14,862 nucleotides of DNA. Origin: an uncultured Oscillochloris sp. (GTDB lineage Bacteria; Chloroflexota; Chloroflexia; Chloroflexales; Chloroflexaceae). The stretch lies in contig CAIRFY010000610.1 of the NCBI GenBank assembly GCA_903877945.1, positions 1 to 14,862 of the forward strand, in the 5' to 3' direction. Position numbers and translations under genes: made by a program. Of the stretch, positions 1-5,765 are shown piece by piece; the stretch's first letter is position 1, and the number at the start of each line of letters is the position of its first letter. The notes below the pieces were generated by a model that was not told the DNA's origin, ran no database searches, and was given only the letters and a program-made list of their open reading frames with translations.

Positions 1-201
1 CGCGTCCCCACCTCATCGCGTCCCCGCCTCATCGCGTCCCCGCGTCCCCGCCTCATCGCGTCCCCGCGTCCCCGCCTCATCGCGTCCCCGCCTCATCGCG
101 TCCCCGCGTCCCCGCCTCATCGCGTCCCCGCGTCCCCGCGTCCCCGCGTCCCCGCGTCCCCGCGTCCCCGCGTCCCCGCCTCATCGCGTCCCCGCGTCGC
201 A
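1..201. repeat. Tandem array of two interleaved 8-bp units
   Basis: From position 2 to 193 the sequence divides without a gap into 24 octamers of two kinds: gcgtcccc (17 copies) and gcctcatc (7 copies, the first one acctcatc). A partial unit gcgtcgca follows at 194-201. The gcctcatc unit never occurs twice in a row; it is separated by one, two or seven gcgtcccc units. The array begins at the window edge, so its true length is unknown. It lies just beyond the stop codon of the minus-strand sugar transferase. An 8-bp period shifts reading frame every unit and no gene covers it, so I read it as a minisatellite, not as coding. Copy number in such arrays is prone to assembly error. Confidence 0.93.
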
Positions 202-235
202 CATGGACTGAAAGTGGCCCGACGTGAGCCATGGC

Positions 236-940
236 TTAGTGGGAACCTTTGCCCTCAAAGACCGCGCCAACTGTCAGGAGGAGAATGATCATGTCGAGCA
301 AAAAGCAGCGGTTCTGAATATAAGCAATATCCAGTCGCAGCCGCTCATTGAACTCGGTCTGGGCACGCCCGTACACTTGCCAAAGGCCAGTGAGTCCAGG
401 GACAACATCCAGGCGCTCAGTTTGCCAGAGTTTGTAGGTGCTTGCCGCGAACGAGGTCGGTCGCGGGCCAACAAAGCTCATCTCTCCCTTGAGGATATTG
501 ATAATCTGCGGCAGTTCATCGAGACTCGTCTTGCGCAAAATTCGACCGAAGCGAGTGACACGGGGATCCCTCGTGATCTTAAAATCCGGCCACTTGAGCT
601 CGTTCAGATACAACAGGTGCTGCTTCATCTCTTCGGCATTCGTGACCATCGTGCGAAACTTGTAGATCTTAAAGCGCTTTCCGTGGCGACCGGTGCGATA
701 CTGGGTGAATACCGCTGGCCCGTTGGGTGACTCAATCTTGATAATCAGGAAACAGAGGAGCAGCACCGGCAGCAGCACCGGCATCGCCAGCAGGCAGACC
801 GTAATATCGAAGGCCCGCTTGAGTGCCAGATAGCTGGACAGACTCGTCAGTCGCGAACGCGAGCCAATCACATTTACCCACTCGATATCATTGCACACGG
901 TCTGTGTACTCACGTGAAGATCAAGCGTAGATAGTTCCAT
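236..940 (-). CDS. Bacterial sugar transferase (monotopic polyprenyl-phosphate phosphoglycosyl transferase)
   Basis: This 234-residue protein matches the bacterial sugar transferase family, which moves a sugar-1-phosphate from a nucleotide sugar onto undecaprenyl phosphate and so starts exopolysaccharide or O-antigen repeat-unit synthesis at the cytoplasmic membrane. Visible marks are a KR-FD entry followed by a hydrophobic re-entrant helix (about 44-68), KFRTM (94-98), the SLDELPQ segment with the catalytic Asp-Glu pair (141-142), SFVGPRP (155-161) and PGLTGLWQV (181-189). It is the short form, with a 40-residue N-terminal tail and no multi-helix N-terminal domain like that of WbaP. The ATG is preceded by CAGGAG six bases upstream, which supports this start. 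It lies 87 bp downstream of the degenerate GGDEF gene on the same strand, so the two are probably co-transcribed. The sugar specificity cannot be read from the sequence. Confidence 0.92.
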   Translation of the reverse strand: MELSTLDLHVSTQTVCNDIEWVNVIGSRSRLTSLSSYLALKRAFDITVCLLAMPVLLPVLLLCFLIIKIESPNGPAVFTQYRTGRHGKRFKIYKFRTMVTNAEEMKQHLLYLNELKWPDFKITRDPRVTRFGRILRKTSLDELPQIINILKGEMSFVGPRPTSFAASTYKLWQTERLDVVPGLTGLWQVYGRAQTEFNERLRLDIAYIQNRCFLLDMIILLLTVGAVFEGKGSH

Positions 941-1027
941 CGATGTCTCCTGACAGGTAAGTTATGAAAATGTGAGACGCTGTACCGAACCAACAGTGAT
1001 CGCACATCTGCCGCCGATGGCGTGCGC

Positions 1028-1927
1028 CTACTCCGAGGTCACCTCAGAGGGCCGCTGCCCGATCACCTCTCTGGCTTGATCCTCTTTCTCATTCATCGAC
1101 TGGGTCATCTCCAGGGTAAGATCCTGCTCTGCAACATTCAGGAGATCTTCAAAGGTCAGCGCCTGATCCGGGAACGTGGCCACGCTGTAATACCCATCGA
1201 TACCAAGGCGGTTACGAACAATAGTGGAGATCCTGTGAACCATCCGGTCGGCCTCTTGTTCGTTCGTATCAGGTGCGAGGACAATCAGACGGTTCGGGTG
1301 TTCGCCCCCGAAGACCACATCGGTGCGGCGCAGGGTGCGTGACAGCACCTGGGCTATCGTGGCGAGGACATAACGCTGGATCATGGATCGCTGCACTGAT
1401 TGCACCAGTTTGTGCGTCCGCATATCGATCATCGTCGGGTTGGCCTCAAAGATCATCAGGCTGAGTGGTCGCTCAGTACGGCGGCTCCGAATCATCTCGA
1501 CATCAATCGTCTCGCGCATTTCGTTGATGTCGTTCATATGGTTGCCCGTGCTGGCGAAGGTGATATCGGACACCGCGTTGTGAAACTCCCAGTAGGCCAT
1601 ACCAACCTGGTAGCTGAGACCCAACGTGATCAGCATCCCGGTATAGCCGAGGATGACCATATAGGTACCCCCTGCGCTTGTGAACACCGATGCGCTGGTC
1701 AGGCCAATCAGAAAGACATACAGTATACTGAGCGCGATGGAAAGGGGCAACAACGAGTTCTGGCGCACGAGCGGCGTAATCGGCAGGATGGCCGCGAGCA
1801 GCATGCAAATAACGATGAAGAGCGCAACCTCAACATCTGCGCCGACGATATCGACAAACCGTTCAACATTTGAAAGAAACAATACCCACAGCAGTAATGC
1901 TATCAGACGCCAGCGCAGATTGGCCAT
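1028..1927 (-). CDS. Membrane protein with degenerate GGDEF-like domain
   Basis: This 299-residue protein begins with about four hydrophobic helices (roughly 7-25, 31-50, 58-76 and 88-108), followed by a cytoplasmic region of about 160 residues laid out like a diguanylate cyclase. The RPLSLMIFEAN segment (153-163) matches the first GGDEF-fold strand. IAQVLSRTLRRTDVV (191-205) matches the helix before the active site, and LIVLAPDTNEQEAD (214-227) the strand after it. The signature itself is lost: the segment reads GGEHPNR (207-213), with no GGDEF/GGEEF and no correctly spaced RxxD site, and the metal-binding Asp of the first strand is not evident. It is therefore probably not a cyclase; it may sense, scaffold or bind a nucleotide. 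The start ATG follows GAGGGG by ten bases. Downstream on the same strand is a sugar transferase, so a role in controlling polysaccharide synthesis is an inference from context. Confidence 0.72.
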   Translation of the reverse strand: MANLRWRLIALLLWVLFLSNVERFVDIVGADVEVALFIVICMLLAAILPITPLVRQNSLLPLSIALSILYVFLIGLTSASVFTSAGGTYMVILGYTGMLITLGLSYQVGMAYWEFHNAVSDITFASTGNHMNDINEMRETIDVEMIRSRRTERPLSLMIFEANPTMIDMRTHKLVQSVQRSMIQRYVLATIAQVLSRTLRRTDVVFGGEHPNRLIVLAPDTNEQEADRMVHRISTIVRNRLGIDGYYSVATFPDQALTFEDLLNVAEQDLTLEMTQSMNEKEDQAREVIGQRPSEVTSE

Positions 1928-2009
1928 AGCTTACCGTCCCCTCACCCGCCCGTGCCAACTTCGAACATACGCACCTTGTATACCACCCTGAGCGCAACAG
2001 CAGAACACC

Positions 2010-2040
2010 AACCACGCCGCTCGCAGCACACGGCGTGGTT
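2010..2040. other. Perfect 10-bp stem-loop in the leader of the minus-strand pair
   Basis: AACCACGCCG at 2010-2019 is the exact inverse of CGGCGTGGTT at 2031-2040, with an 11-nt loop. If transcription starts near the candidate minus-strand promoters it would lie in the untranslated leader about 85 nt before the 1927 start codon. No T-run follows on either strand, so it is not a standard terminator, and I do not recognise a riboswitch class. Confidence 0.4.
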
Positions 2041-2116
2041 CACGATTCTTCTGAGGGAGTCGCCCCGTGGCGATGCGACGTATGAAACGTACCAGTGGAT
2101 ACAAGAGTTACGTAGT

Positions 2117-2143
2117 AGTATAGCAAATGTGTCTATCTCACAA
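2117..2143 (-). promoter_or_regulatory. Candidate extended -10 promoter (minus strand)
   Basis: On the minus strand TGCTATACT (2117-2125) is an extended -10 element, and TTGTGA (2138-2143) lies 15 bp upstream as a weak -35. The spacing is short, but an extended -10 tolerates that. It would drive the 1927-236 pair with a leader of about 180 nt. Confidence 0.3.
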
Positions 2144-2176
2144 CCATCAGCGTAAAACTTCTCTCTACGAGTGTAG

Positions 2177-2206
2177 ATCATACACCCCCCCTATTACAAA
2201 TAACAA
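2177..2206 (-). promoter_or_regulatory. Candidate sigma70-type promoter (minus strand)
   Basis: On the minus strand TTGTTA (2201-2206) and TATGAT (2177-2182) are separated by 18 bp in an otherwise AT-rich patch, with a run of seven G inside the spacer. It faces the degenerate GGDEF and sugar transferase genes and would give a leader of about 240 nt. It is an alternative or addition to the candidate at 2117-2143. Confidence 0.35.
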
Positions 2207-2259
2207 CTTCTTCACCTTTCTACCAGTACAGCCCGCTGGAGATCCGTACCGGGTTTGTT

Positions 2260-2303
2260 GACGCGAGGATGCGAGGATGCGATAGCTTCGTGTCCTCACA
2301 TCC
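2260..2303. repeat. Octamer-repeat hairpin
   Basis: Three consecutive octamers GACGCGAG, GATGCGAG and GATGCGAT (2260-2283) are followed by a divergent inverted copy. Bases 2267-2282 pair with 2288-2303 over 16 positions with one mismatch and two G-U pairs, leaving a 5-nt loop. A run of six T occurs at about 2323-2328, too far away for an ordinary intrinsic terminator. Period and consensus resemble the reverse complement of the array at 1-201. Confidence 0.6.
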
Positions 2304-2348
2304 TTGGGTCATAGCTCGGCAGGTTTTTTCAGAAAGACAAGGTTCGCA

Positions 2349-2481
2349 GGTACTTTACGGTTTGTCGCCGGTCAGCCCTCACCCTCTGCCCCTCTCCCCG
2401 TGAGGGAGAGGGGAGATTTCGCACCAGGACGCATCCGACTCCCCCTCTCCCGCTCAGGGAGAGGGGGCTGGGGGGTGAGGG
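2349..2481. repeat. C-rich twin-hairpin interspersed repeat, copy A
   Basis: The core 2376-2481 is bounded by CCCTCACCC (2376-2384) and its inverse GGGTGAGGG (2473-2481). Inside are two perfect hairpins: CCCCTCTCCC/GGGAGAGGGG (2389-2398 with 2404-2413) and CCCCCTCTCCC/GGGAGAGGGGG (2441-2451 with 2457-2467). The linker between the hairpins reads like the reverse complement of the one in the copy at 10631-10738. The left flank GGTACTTTACGGTTT (2349-2363) recurs with one change at 14754-14768. It is a non-coding interspersed repeat of the REP/MITE kind. Confidence 0.85.
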
Positions 2482-2546
2482 TCGGCGGGCGACTTTGACG
2501 TAGCCCTAGGTTTACATAGGCGCTACGCAGATAACCCTCCAAATCG

Positions 2547-2555
2547 TGGTACAAT
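2547..2555 (+). promoter_or_regulatory. Extended -10 promoter candidate for glutamine synthetase
   Basis: TGGTACAAT is a good extended -10 element (TGn plus TACAAT) 101 bp before the glutamine synthetase ATG. I see no good -35 at 16-18 bp upstream. No second strong promoter is evident between here and the gene. Confidence 0.4.
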
Positions 2556-2656
2556 CCCCGTGGGCGCTGCGAGGGTTGCCCCACCGAAGTGGTACTATCG
2601 CCCGCGACCACCCCCTGTGGTAAGCTGCGAACATACTGAGGAGGCCAAGAACGCCC

Positions 2657-4084
2657 ATGACAGCCATGCTCCGCGACTTTCTGGAAATCCCCTACGATCA
2701 GCTCGAAGAGTTGAACCTTCAGGTAAAAGAGCAGCGTCGCTCTCGTGTGCCAGCCGAGCAGTTGCGCGAGGAGCGCATGGCGTACCTCGCCAGTGAGAAG
2801 CGCATTAAGGCGGTGACGGTCTGCTTCACCGATCTTGAGGGTCGCTTGCACATGCTCGACTATGACAAGAAGTTCTTGCTGAAGTCGGATGATAATCTCA
2901 CATTCGATGGGTCGTCCATCCGTGGTTTCTCGGCCCAGGTTGAGTCTGATCTGCGCTTGAGCATTGACTGGCCCGCCTTTTACTGGCTGCCCGCCGATGT
3001 CTTTGGCCCCGGCAAAGTGCTGGTCTTCGGCGAAGTGCGCCAGCGCGATGGCTCGCCCTACCCCGGCGATATGCGCTCGCAACTGAAGATGTTCCTTGAC
3101 GAGCTCTACACCAGCCAGGGGCTGGTGGTCAATCTGGCCAACGAGATCGAGGGCTTCCTGTTCCAGGGTCGCAACGCCGAGCAGCGCTACCGCGAACTCG
3201 GCGAGTTCACGATGGTCAGCACTTCGGGCTACTACCACTCGTTGCCCGGCGACCCGCTGCGCACCTTTATTGACACGGCGGCTGAGGTGCAGCGTGCCAT
3301 GGGCTTTTCCAACGAGAAGGATCACCCTGAGGTGGCCCCCGCCCAGTTCGAAATGAACTACGGCTACACCGAGGCGCTGATCGCTGCCGACCAGATCCTG
3401 CTCTATAAGCTGATCTGTCGCCAGGTAGCCAGCCGCTTGGATATGACCGCGTGCTTCCTGCCCAAGCCGGTCACGGGTGTGAACGGCAGCGGCATGCACA
3501 CCAATATCTCGATCTCGCGTGAGGGGAAGAACCTGTTCCACGACGCCGCCGGTGAGGAGGGACTCTCCGACTACGCCTGGGACTTTGTTGATGGGGTACT
3601 CCACTACGCCAAGGATCTCTGTCTGCTGCTCAACGCTAGCGTGAATGCCTACCGCCGGCTCGACCCGCACTTCGAGGCGCCCAACCAGATCAAGGCGTCA
3701 CCGATTGACCGTGGCTCGATGGTGCGTATCCCCATCGGCAACGCCAACACCGCCCGCGTCGAGATCCGCTCGATTGCCCCCGACGCTCCCCCGCATCTGG
3801 CAATCTATACCCTGCTGCGCGCCGGGCTCAGCAAGCCCACCACTGCAGCCAATGTTCGCCAGGGCGTCGAGACCCTGCCCGATAATATCTACGACGCTAT
3901 TCGCGACTTCCGCAATAGCGCCCTGATTACCGAGGTGCTTGGCACCGATGTCCAGACCAAGTACGCCGACCTGAAGGAGGCTGTGGCCGACCGCTGCCCG
4001 CGTCGACTCGGCACTCTGATCAAGCGCGCTGAGGTGCAGTTCCACCACGAGGTGACGAACCAGTACCTGTGGAGCCGCTTCTAG
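2657..4084 (+). CDS. glnA: Type I glutamine synthetase, lacking the adenylylation segment
   Basis: This 475-residue enzyme should join ammonia and glutamate to form glutamine using ATP, in the cytoplasm as a dodecamer. Motifs in order are FDGSSIRGF (83-91), the metal-binding NEIEGF (162-167), EVAPAQFEMNYG (225-236), NGSGMH with the ATP-site His281 (276-281), NAYRRL (330-335), RGSMVRIP (352-359) and VEIRS (368-372). The C-terminus goes from TLPDNIYDAIRDF (406-418) straight to a VLG.......K....-like tail and HHEVTNQYLWSRF. This resembles the non-adenylylated alpha type, with no NLYDLP-type tyrosine loop. The canonical NPYLA stretch is altered to PPHLA (378-382), and about 45 extra residues precede the usual N-terminal domain. 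GAGGAGG lies 12 bases before the ATG; a second Met at residue 4 is less well placed. The gene stands alone, followed by a strong hairpin. Paralogous GS-like ligases are possible, but the active-site motifs favour a true synthetase. Confidence 0.88.
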   Translation: MTAMLRDFLEIPYDQLEELNLQVKEQRRSRVPAEQLREERMAYLASEKRIKAVTVCFTDLEGRLHMLDYDKKFLLKSDDNLTFDGSSIRGFSAQVESDLRLSIDWPAFYWLPADVFGPGKVLVFGEVRQRDGSPYPGDMRSQLKMFLDELYTSQGLVVNLANEIEGFLFQGRNAEQRYRELGEFTMVSTSGYYHSLPGDPLRTFIDTAAEVQRAMGFSNEKDHPEVAPAQFEMNYGYTEALIAADQILLYKLICRQVASRLDMTACFLPKPVTGVNGSGMHTNISISREGKNLFHDAAGEEGLSDYAWDFVDGVLHYAKDLCLLLNASVNAYRRLDPHFEAPNQIKASPIDRGSMVRIPIGNANTARVEIRSIAPDAPPHLAIYTLLRAGLSKPTTAANVRQGVETLPDNIYDAIRDFRNSALITEVLGTDVQTKYADLKEAVADRCPRRLGTLIKRAEVQFHHEVTNQYLWSRF

Positions 4085-4101
4085 GTTTGTCCTGCCCTCA
4101 C

Positions 4102-4144
4102 CTCCCCGCCCCCCTCTCCCAGAACGGGAAAGGGGGGCGAGGAG
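4102..4144 (+). terminator. GC-rich 19-bp hairpin after glutamine synthetase
   Basis: Bases 4102-4120 pair with 4126-4144 over 19 positions with two mismatches around a 5-nt loop. It begins 18 bp after the glutamine synthetase stop codon. No T-tract follows, so termination would be atypical. The preceding GCCCTCACC and the CCCCTCTCCC arm mark it as a diverged member of the C-rich repeat family, which may have been co-opted as a transcript end. Confidence 0.55.
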
Positions 4145-4225
4145 TCTCCTGCTACAGAAATTCTCCCGCTCCCTGCCCGGTTCTGACATTATACGTAACG
4201 TAGCTCGCGACCCTGGAGGCAGTTC

Positions 4226-4711
4226 ATGCAACACGCAGATCACGATGCCCTGCGTGCCCTCATTGGCGGCTATCGTCAGGCTGCCCTGGGCACACTCATT
4301 GATGGATCACCCTTCCTCTCGATGGTACTCTACGCCGTTGAACAGCGGAGCGAGTCCGCGCCGGCTTTTCTCATCCACATTAGTCGGCTTGCGCCCCACA
4401 CCCGCCAGATCCTCGCTGACCCGCGAGCCTCGCTGATGGTGATGCAGCCGGATGTCAATGTGGGCGACCCCCAGGCGCTGCCAAGAGTCACGTTCCAGGT
4501 GGCCGCCAGGGTGATCCACGTTGATGGCCCCGACTTCGCTGCGGCGCGGGCCTGCTATCTGGCTCGGCTGCCGCAGCAGGAGTATCTCTTTAGCTTCCCC
4601 GACTTTCTGCTGGTGCGGCTCATTCCCAGCGAGGCTCGCTTCGTCGGGGGCTTTGCCAGTGCCTTCATCCTCGACACGACGCGGCTGGCCGAGGTTCTGC
4701 GCGAGCCGTAG
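4226..4711 (+). CDS. HugZ/pyridoxamine-phosphate-oxidase-like flavin-fold protein
   Basis: This 161-residue protein has the pattern of the split-barrel FMN-binding superfamily. AALGTLIDGSPFLSMVLYA (19-37) is the first strands; HISRLAPHTRQILADPRASL (51-70) is the region that usually contacts flavin phosphate. Next come GDPQALPRVTFQVAARV (80-96) and a FPDFLLVRLIPSEARFVGGF segment (124-143), typical of HugZ-type proteins. It lacks the C-terminal DUF2470 domain found in heme-degrading HugZ, so heme oxygenase activity is not implied; flavin or heme binding is the safer statement. TGGAGG lies six bases before the ATG. The gene ends 36 bp before the PLP enzyme on the same strand, and the two are probably one transcript. 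A shared role is not obvious, and the substrate is unknown. Confidence 0.8.
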   Translation: MQHADHDALRALIGGYRQAALGTLIDGSPFLSMVLYAVEQRSESAPAFLIHISRLAPHTRQILADPRASLMVMQPDVNVGDPQALPRVTFQVAARVIHVDGPDFAAARACYLARLPQQEYLFSFPDFLLVRLIPSEARFVGGFASAFILDTTRLAEVLREP

Positions 4712-4747
4712 GGGCGGCGAGGTGTTGGGGCGGATCTCAGGAAACAT

Positions 4748-5713
4748 ATGCACAAGCCACTCGTGATCAGCCTTGACGATGTGCGTGCGGCGGCAGAGCG
4801 CCTGCGCGGCGTCGCCCACCGCACGCCTGTCCACACGAGCCGCACGCTGGACGCTCTGGCTGGGCGTGAGCTGTTCTTAAAATGCGAGAACTTCCAGCGC
4901 GGCGGGGCCTTCAAGTTTCGCGGGGCTTACAACGCGATCAGTCGCCTGGGCGCGGACGAGCGGGTGGCGGGGGTGGTGGCCTTCAGTAGCGGGAACCACG
5001 CCCAAGGTGTGGCTCTGGCCGCCCGGATCCTCGGCGTTCCGGCGGTGATCTGTATGCCCGACGACGCCCCGCCGGTGAAGCTGATGGCGACTCAGGGCTA
5101 CGGGGCCGAGGTGGTGATCTATGCGCGGGCCAGCGCCGACCGCGAGGCGTTCGCCCGCGCCATCGCCGTCGAGCGCGGCATGACTCTCATTCCGCCCTAC
5201 GACCACCCGCAGATTATGGCTGGGCAGGGTACCGCCGCCCTGGAGCTGTTGGAGGACGTGCCCGACCTCGACGCATTGCTCGCACCGGTTGGCGGCGGCG
5301 GGCTGATCGGCGGCTGTGCGGTGGCTGCCTGTGGCCTGCGCCCGCAGATCCGCGTCTTTGGTGTGGAAACCGAGGGGGCCGATGACACGCGCCAGTCGCT
5401 GGAGCGCGGCGAGCGGGTGAGCATCCCCCCGCCGAACACTATCGCCGACGGCATCCGCACCCTTGCGCCCGGCCACCTGACCTTCCCGATCATCCAGCGC
5501 CACGTTGAACACGTACTGGTGGTCAGTGACGACGCGGTGTTGGCGACCATGCGCCTGCTGCTGCTGCGGCTCAAGCTGGTGGTTGAACCCACCGGCGCGG
5601 TGGCCCTCGCCGCCGCCTTGGGCGGTCTGCTCCCTGCCGAGTGTGGGCGGGTCGGCGTGATCATTAGCGGCGGGAACCTCGACCCCGCGCTGATGGCGCG
5701 GCTCTTCGCTTGA
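4748..5713 (+). CDS. Serine/threonine dehydratase or serine-racemase-like PLP enzyme
   Basis: This 321-residue protein is a fold-type II PLP enzyme of the threonine/serine ammonia-lyase family, which converts hydroxy-amino acids to a 2-oxo acid and ammonia. The Schiff-base lysine is K56 in GAFKFRGA (53-60). SSGNHAQG (80-87) binds the substrate carboxylate, the glycine loop GGGGLIGG (182-189) holds the PLP phosphate, and SGGN (307-310) holds the pyridine ring. E207, A211 and D213 match the spacing of the divalent-metal site of serine racemase and threo-3-hydroxyaspartate ammonia-lyase. There is no C-terminal ACT domain, so this is not the classic isoleucine-regulated biosynthetic IlvA; a catabolic (TdcB-like), racemase or hydroxyaspartate lyase role is possible. 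AGGA lies five bases before the ATG. Only 3 bp separate the stop codon from the large palindrome that precedes the ABC operon. Confidence 0.88.
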   Translation: MHKPLVISLDDVRAAAERLRGVAHRTPVHTSRTLDALAGRELFLKCENFQRGGAFKFRGAYNAISRLGADERVAGVVAFSSGNHAQGVALAARILGVPAVICMPDDAPPVKLMATQGYGAEVVIYARASADREAFARAIAVERGMTLIPPYDHPQIMAGQGTAALELLEDVPDLDALLAPVGGGGLIGGCAVAACGLRPQIRVFGVETEGADDTRQSLERGERVSIPPPNTIADGIRTLAPGHLTFPIIQRHVEHVLVVSDDAVLATMRLLLLRLKLVVEPTGAVALAAALGGLLPAECGRVGVIISGGNLDPALMARLFA

Positions 5714-5716
5714 CAG

Positions 5717-5758
5717 CCGTGTTATTATTGATTGACTGGTCAATCAATAATAACACGG
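5717..5758. promoter_or_regulatory. Perfect 42-bp palindrome, candidate operator of the ABC operon
   Basis: Bases 5717-5736 and 5739-5758 are perfect inverted arms of 20 bp around a 2-bp centre. The core reads TTGACTGGTCAA, flanked by AT-rich arms (TTATTATTGA) and CCGTG ends. The right arm ends seven bases before the permease ATG, and its last CGG overlaps the ribosome-binding sequence CGGAG (5756-5760). Symmetrical sites of this shape are typical of TetR/AcrR-type repressors that control exporters; no such regulator is encoded in the window. If transcribed from upstream, the RNA hairpin would also partly hide the ribosome-binding site. No T-run follows, so an intrinsic terminator is less likely. 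Confidence 0.75.
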
Positions 5759-5765
5759 AGCAGCT

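Larger units (their letters stand above)
1928..2656. other. Long intergenic region between divergent genes
   Basis: These 729 bases separate the minus-strand exopolysaccharide pair from the plus-strand glutamine synthetase. No ORF inside shows family signatures or convincing composition. From the left it holds a possible leader with a 10-bp stem (2010-2040), an AT-rich stretch with minus-strand promoter candidates (about 2117-2206), an octamer-repeat hairpin (2260-2303), a C-rich twin-hairpin repeat (2349-2481) and an extended -10 motif for glutamine synthetase (2547-2555). Confidence 0.7.

Noticed and set aside
1..201. CRISPR array
   Set aside because: Units are 8 bp in direct tandem with only two words and no unique spacers, and no cas gene is present.
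2010..2040. c-di-GMP or other known riboswitch
   Set aside because: Only a simple stem is visible; no conserved core of a known class was recognised.
1942..2181. Small ORFs on both strands in the intergenic region
   Set aside because: They overlap one another, have no good ribosome-binding sites and no recognisable domain.
2372..3670. 432-codon open frame on the minus strand opposite glutamine synthetase
   Set aside because: It lies antisense to a gene with clear active-site motifs, is His/Gln/Val-rich in the way antisense frames of GC-rich genes are, and shows no family signature; part of it translates the C-rich repeat.
4307..5743. Minus-strand open frames opposite the flavin-fold and PLP enzyme genes
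   Set aside because: They are antisense shadows of genes whose catalytic motifs are intact on the plus strand.
5717..5758. Intrinsic terminator of the PLP enzyme gene
   Set aside because: The stem is AT-rich in its middle and has no downstream T-tract; its end overlaps the next gene's ribosome-binding site, so an operator or translational hairpin fits better.
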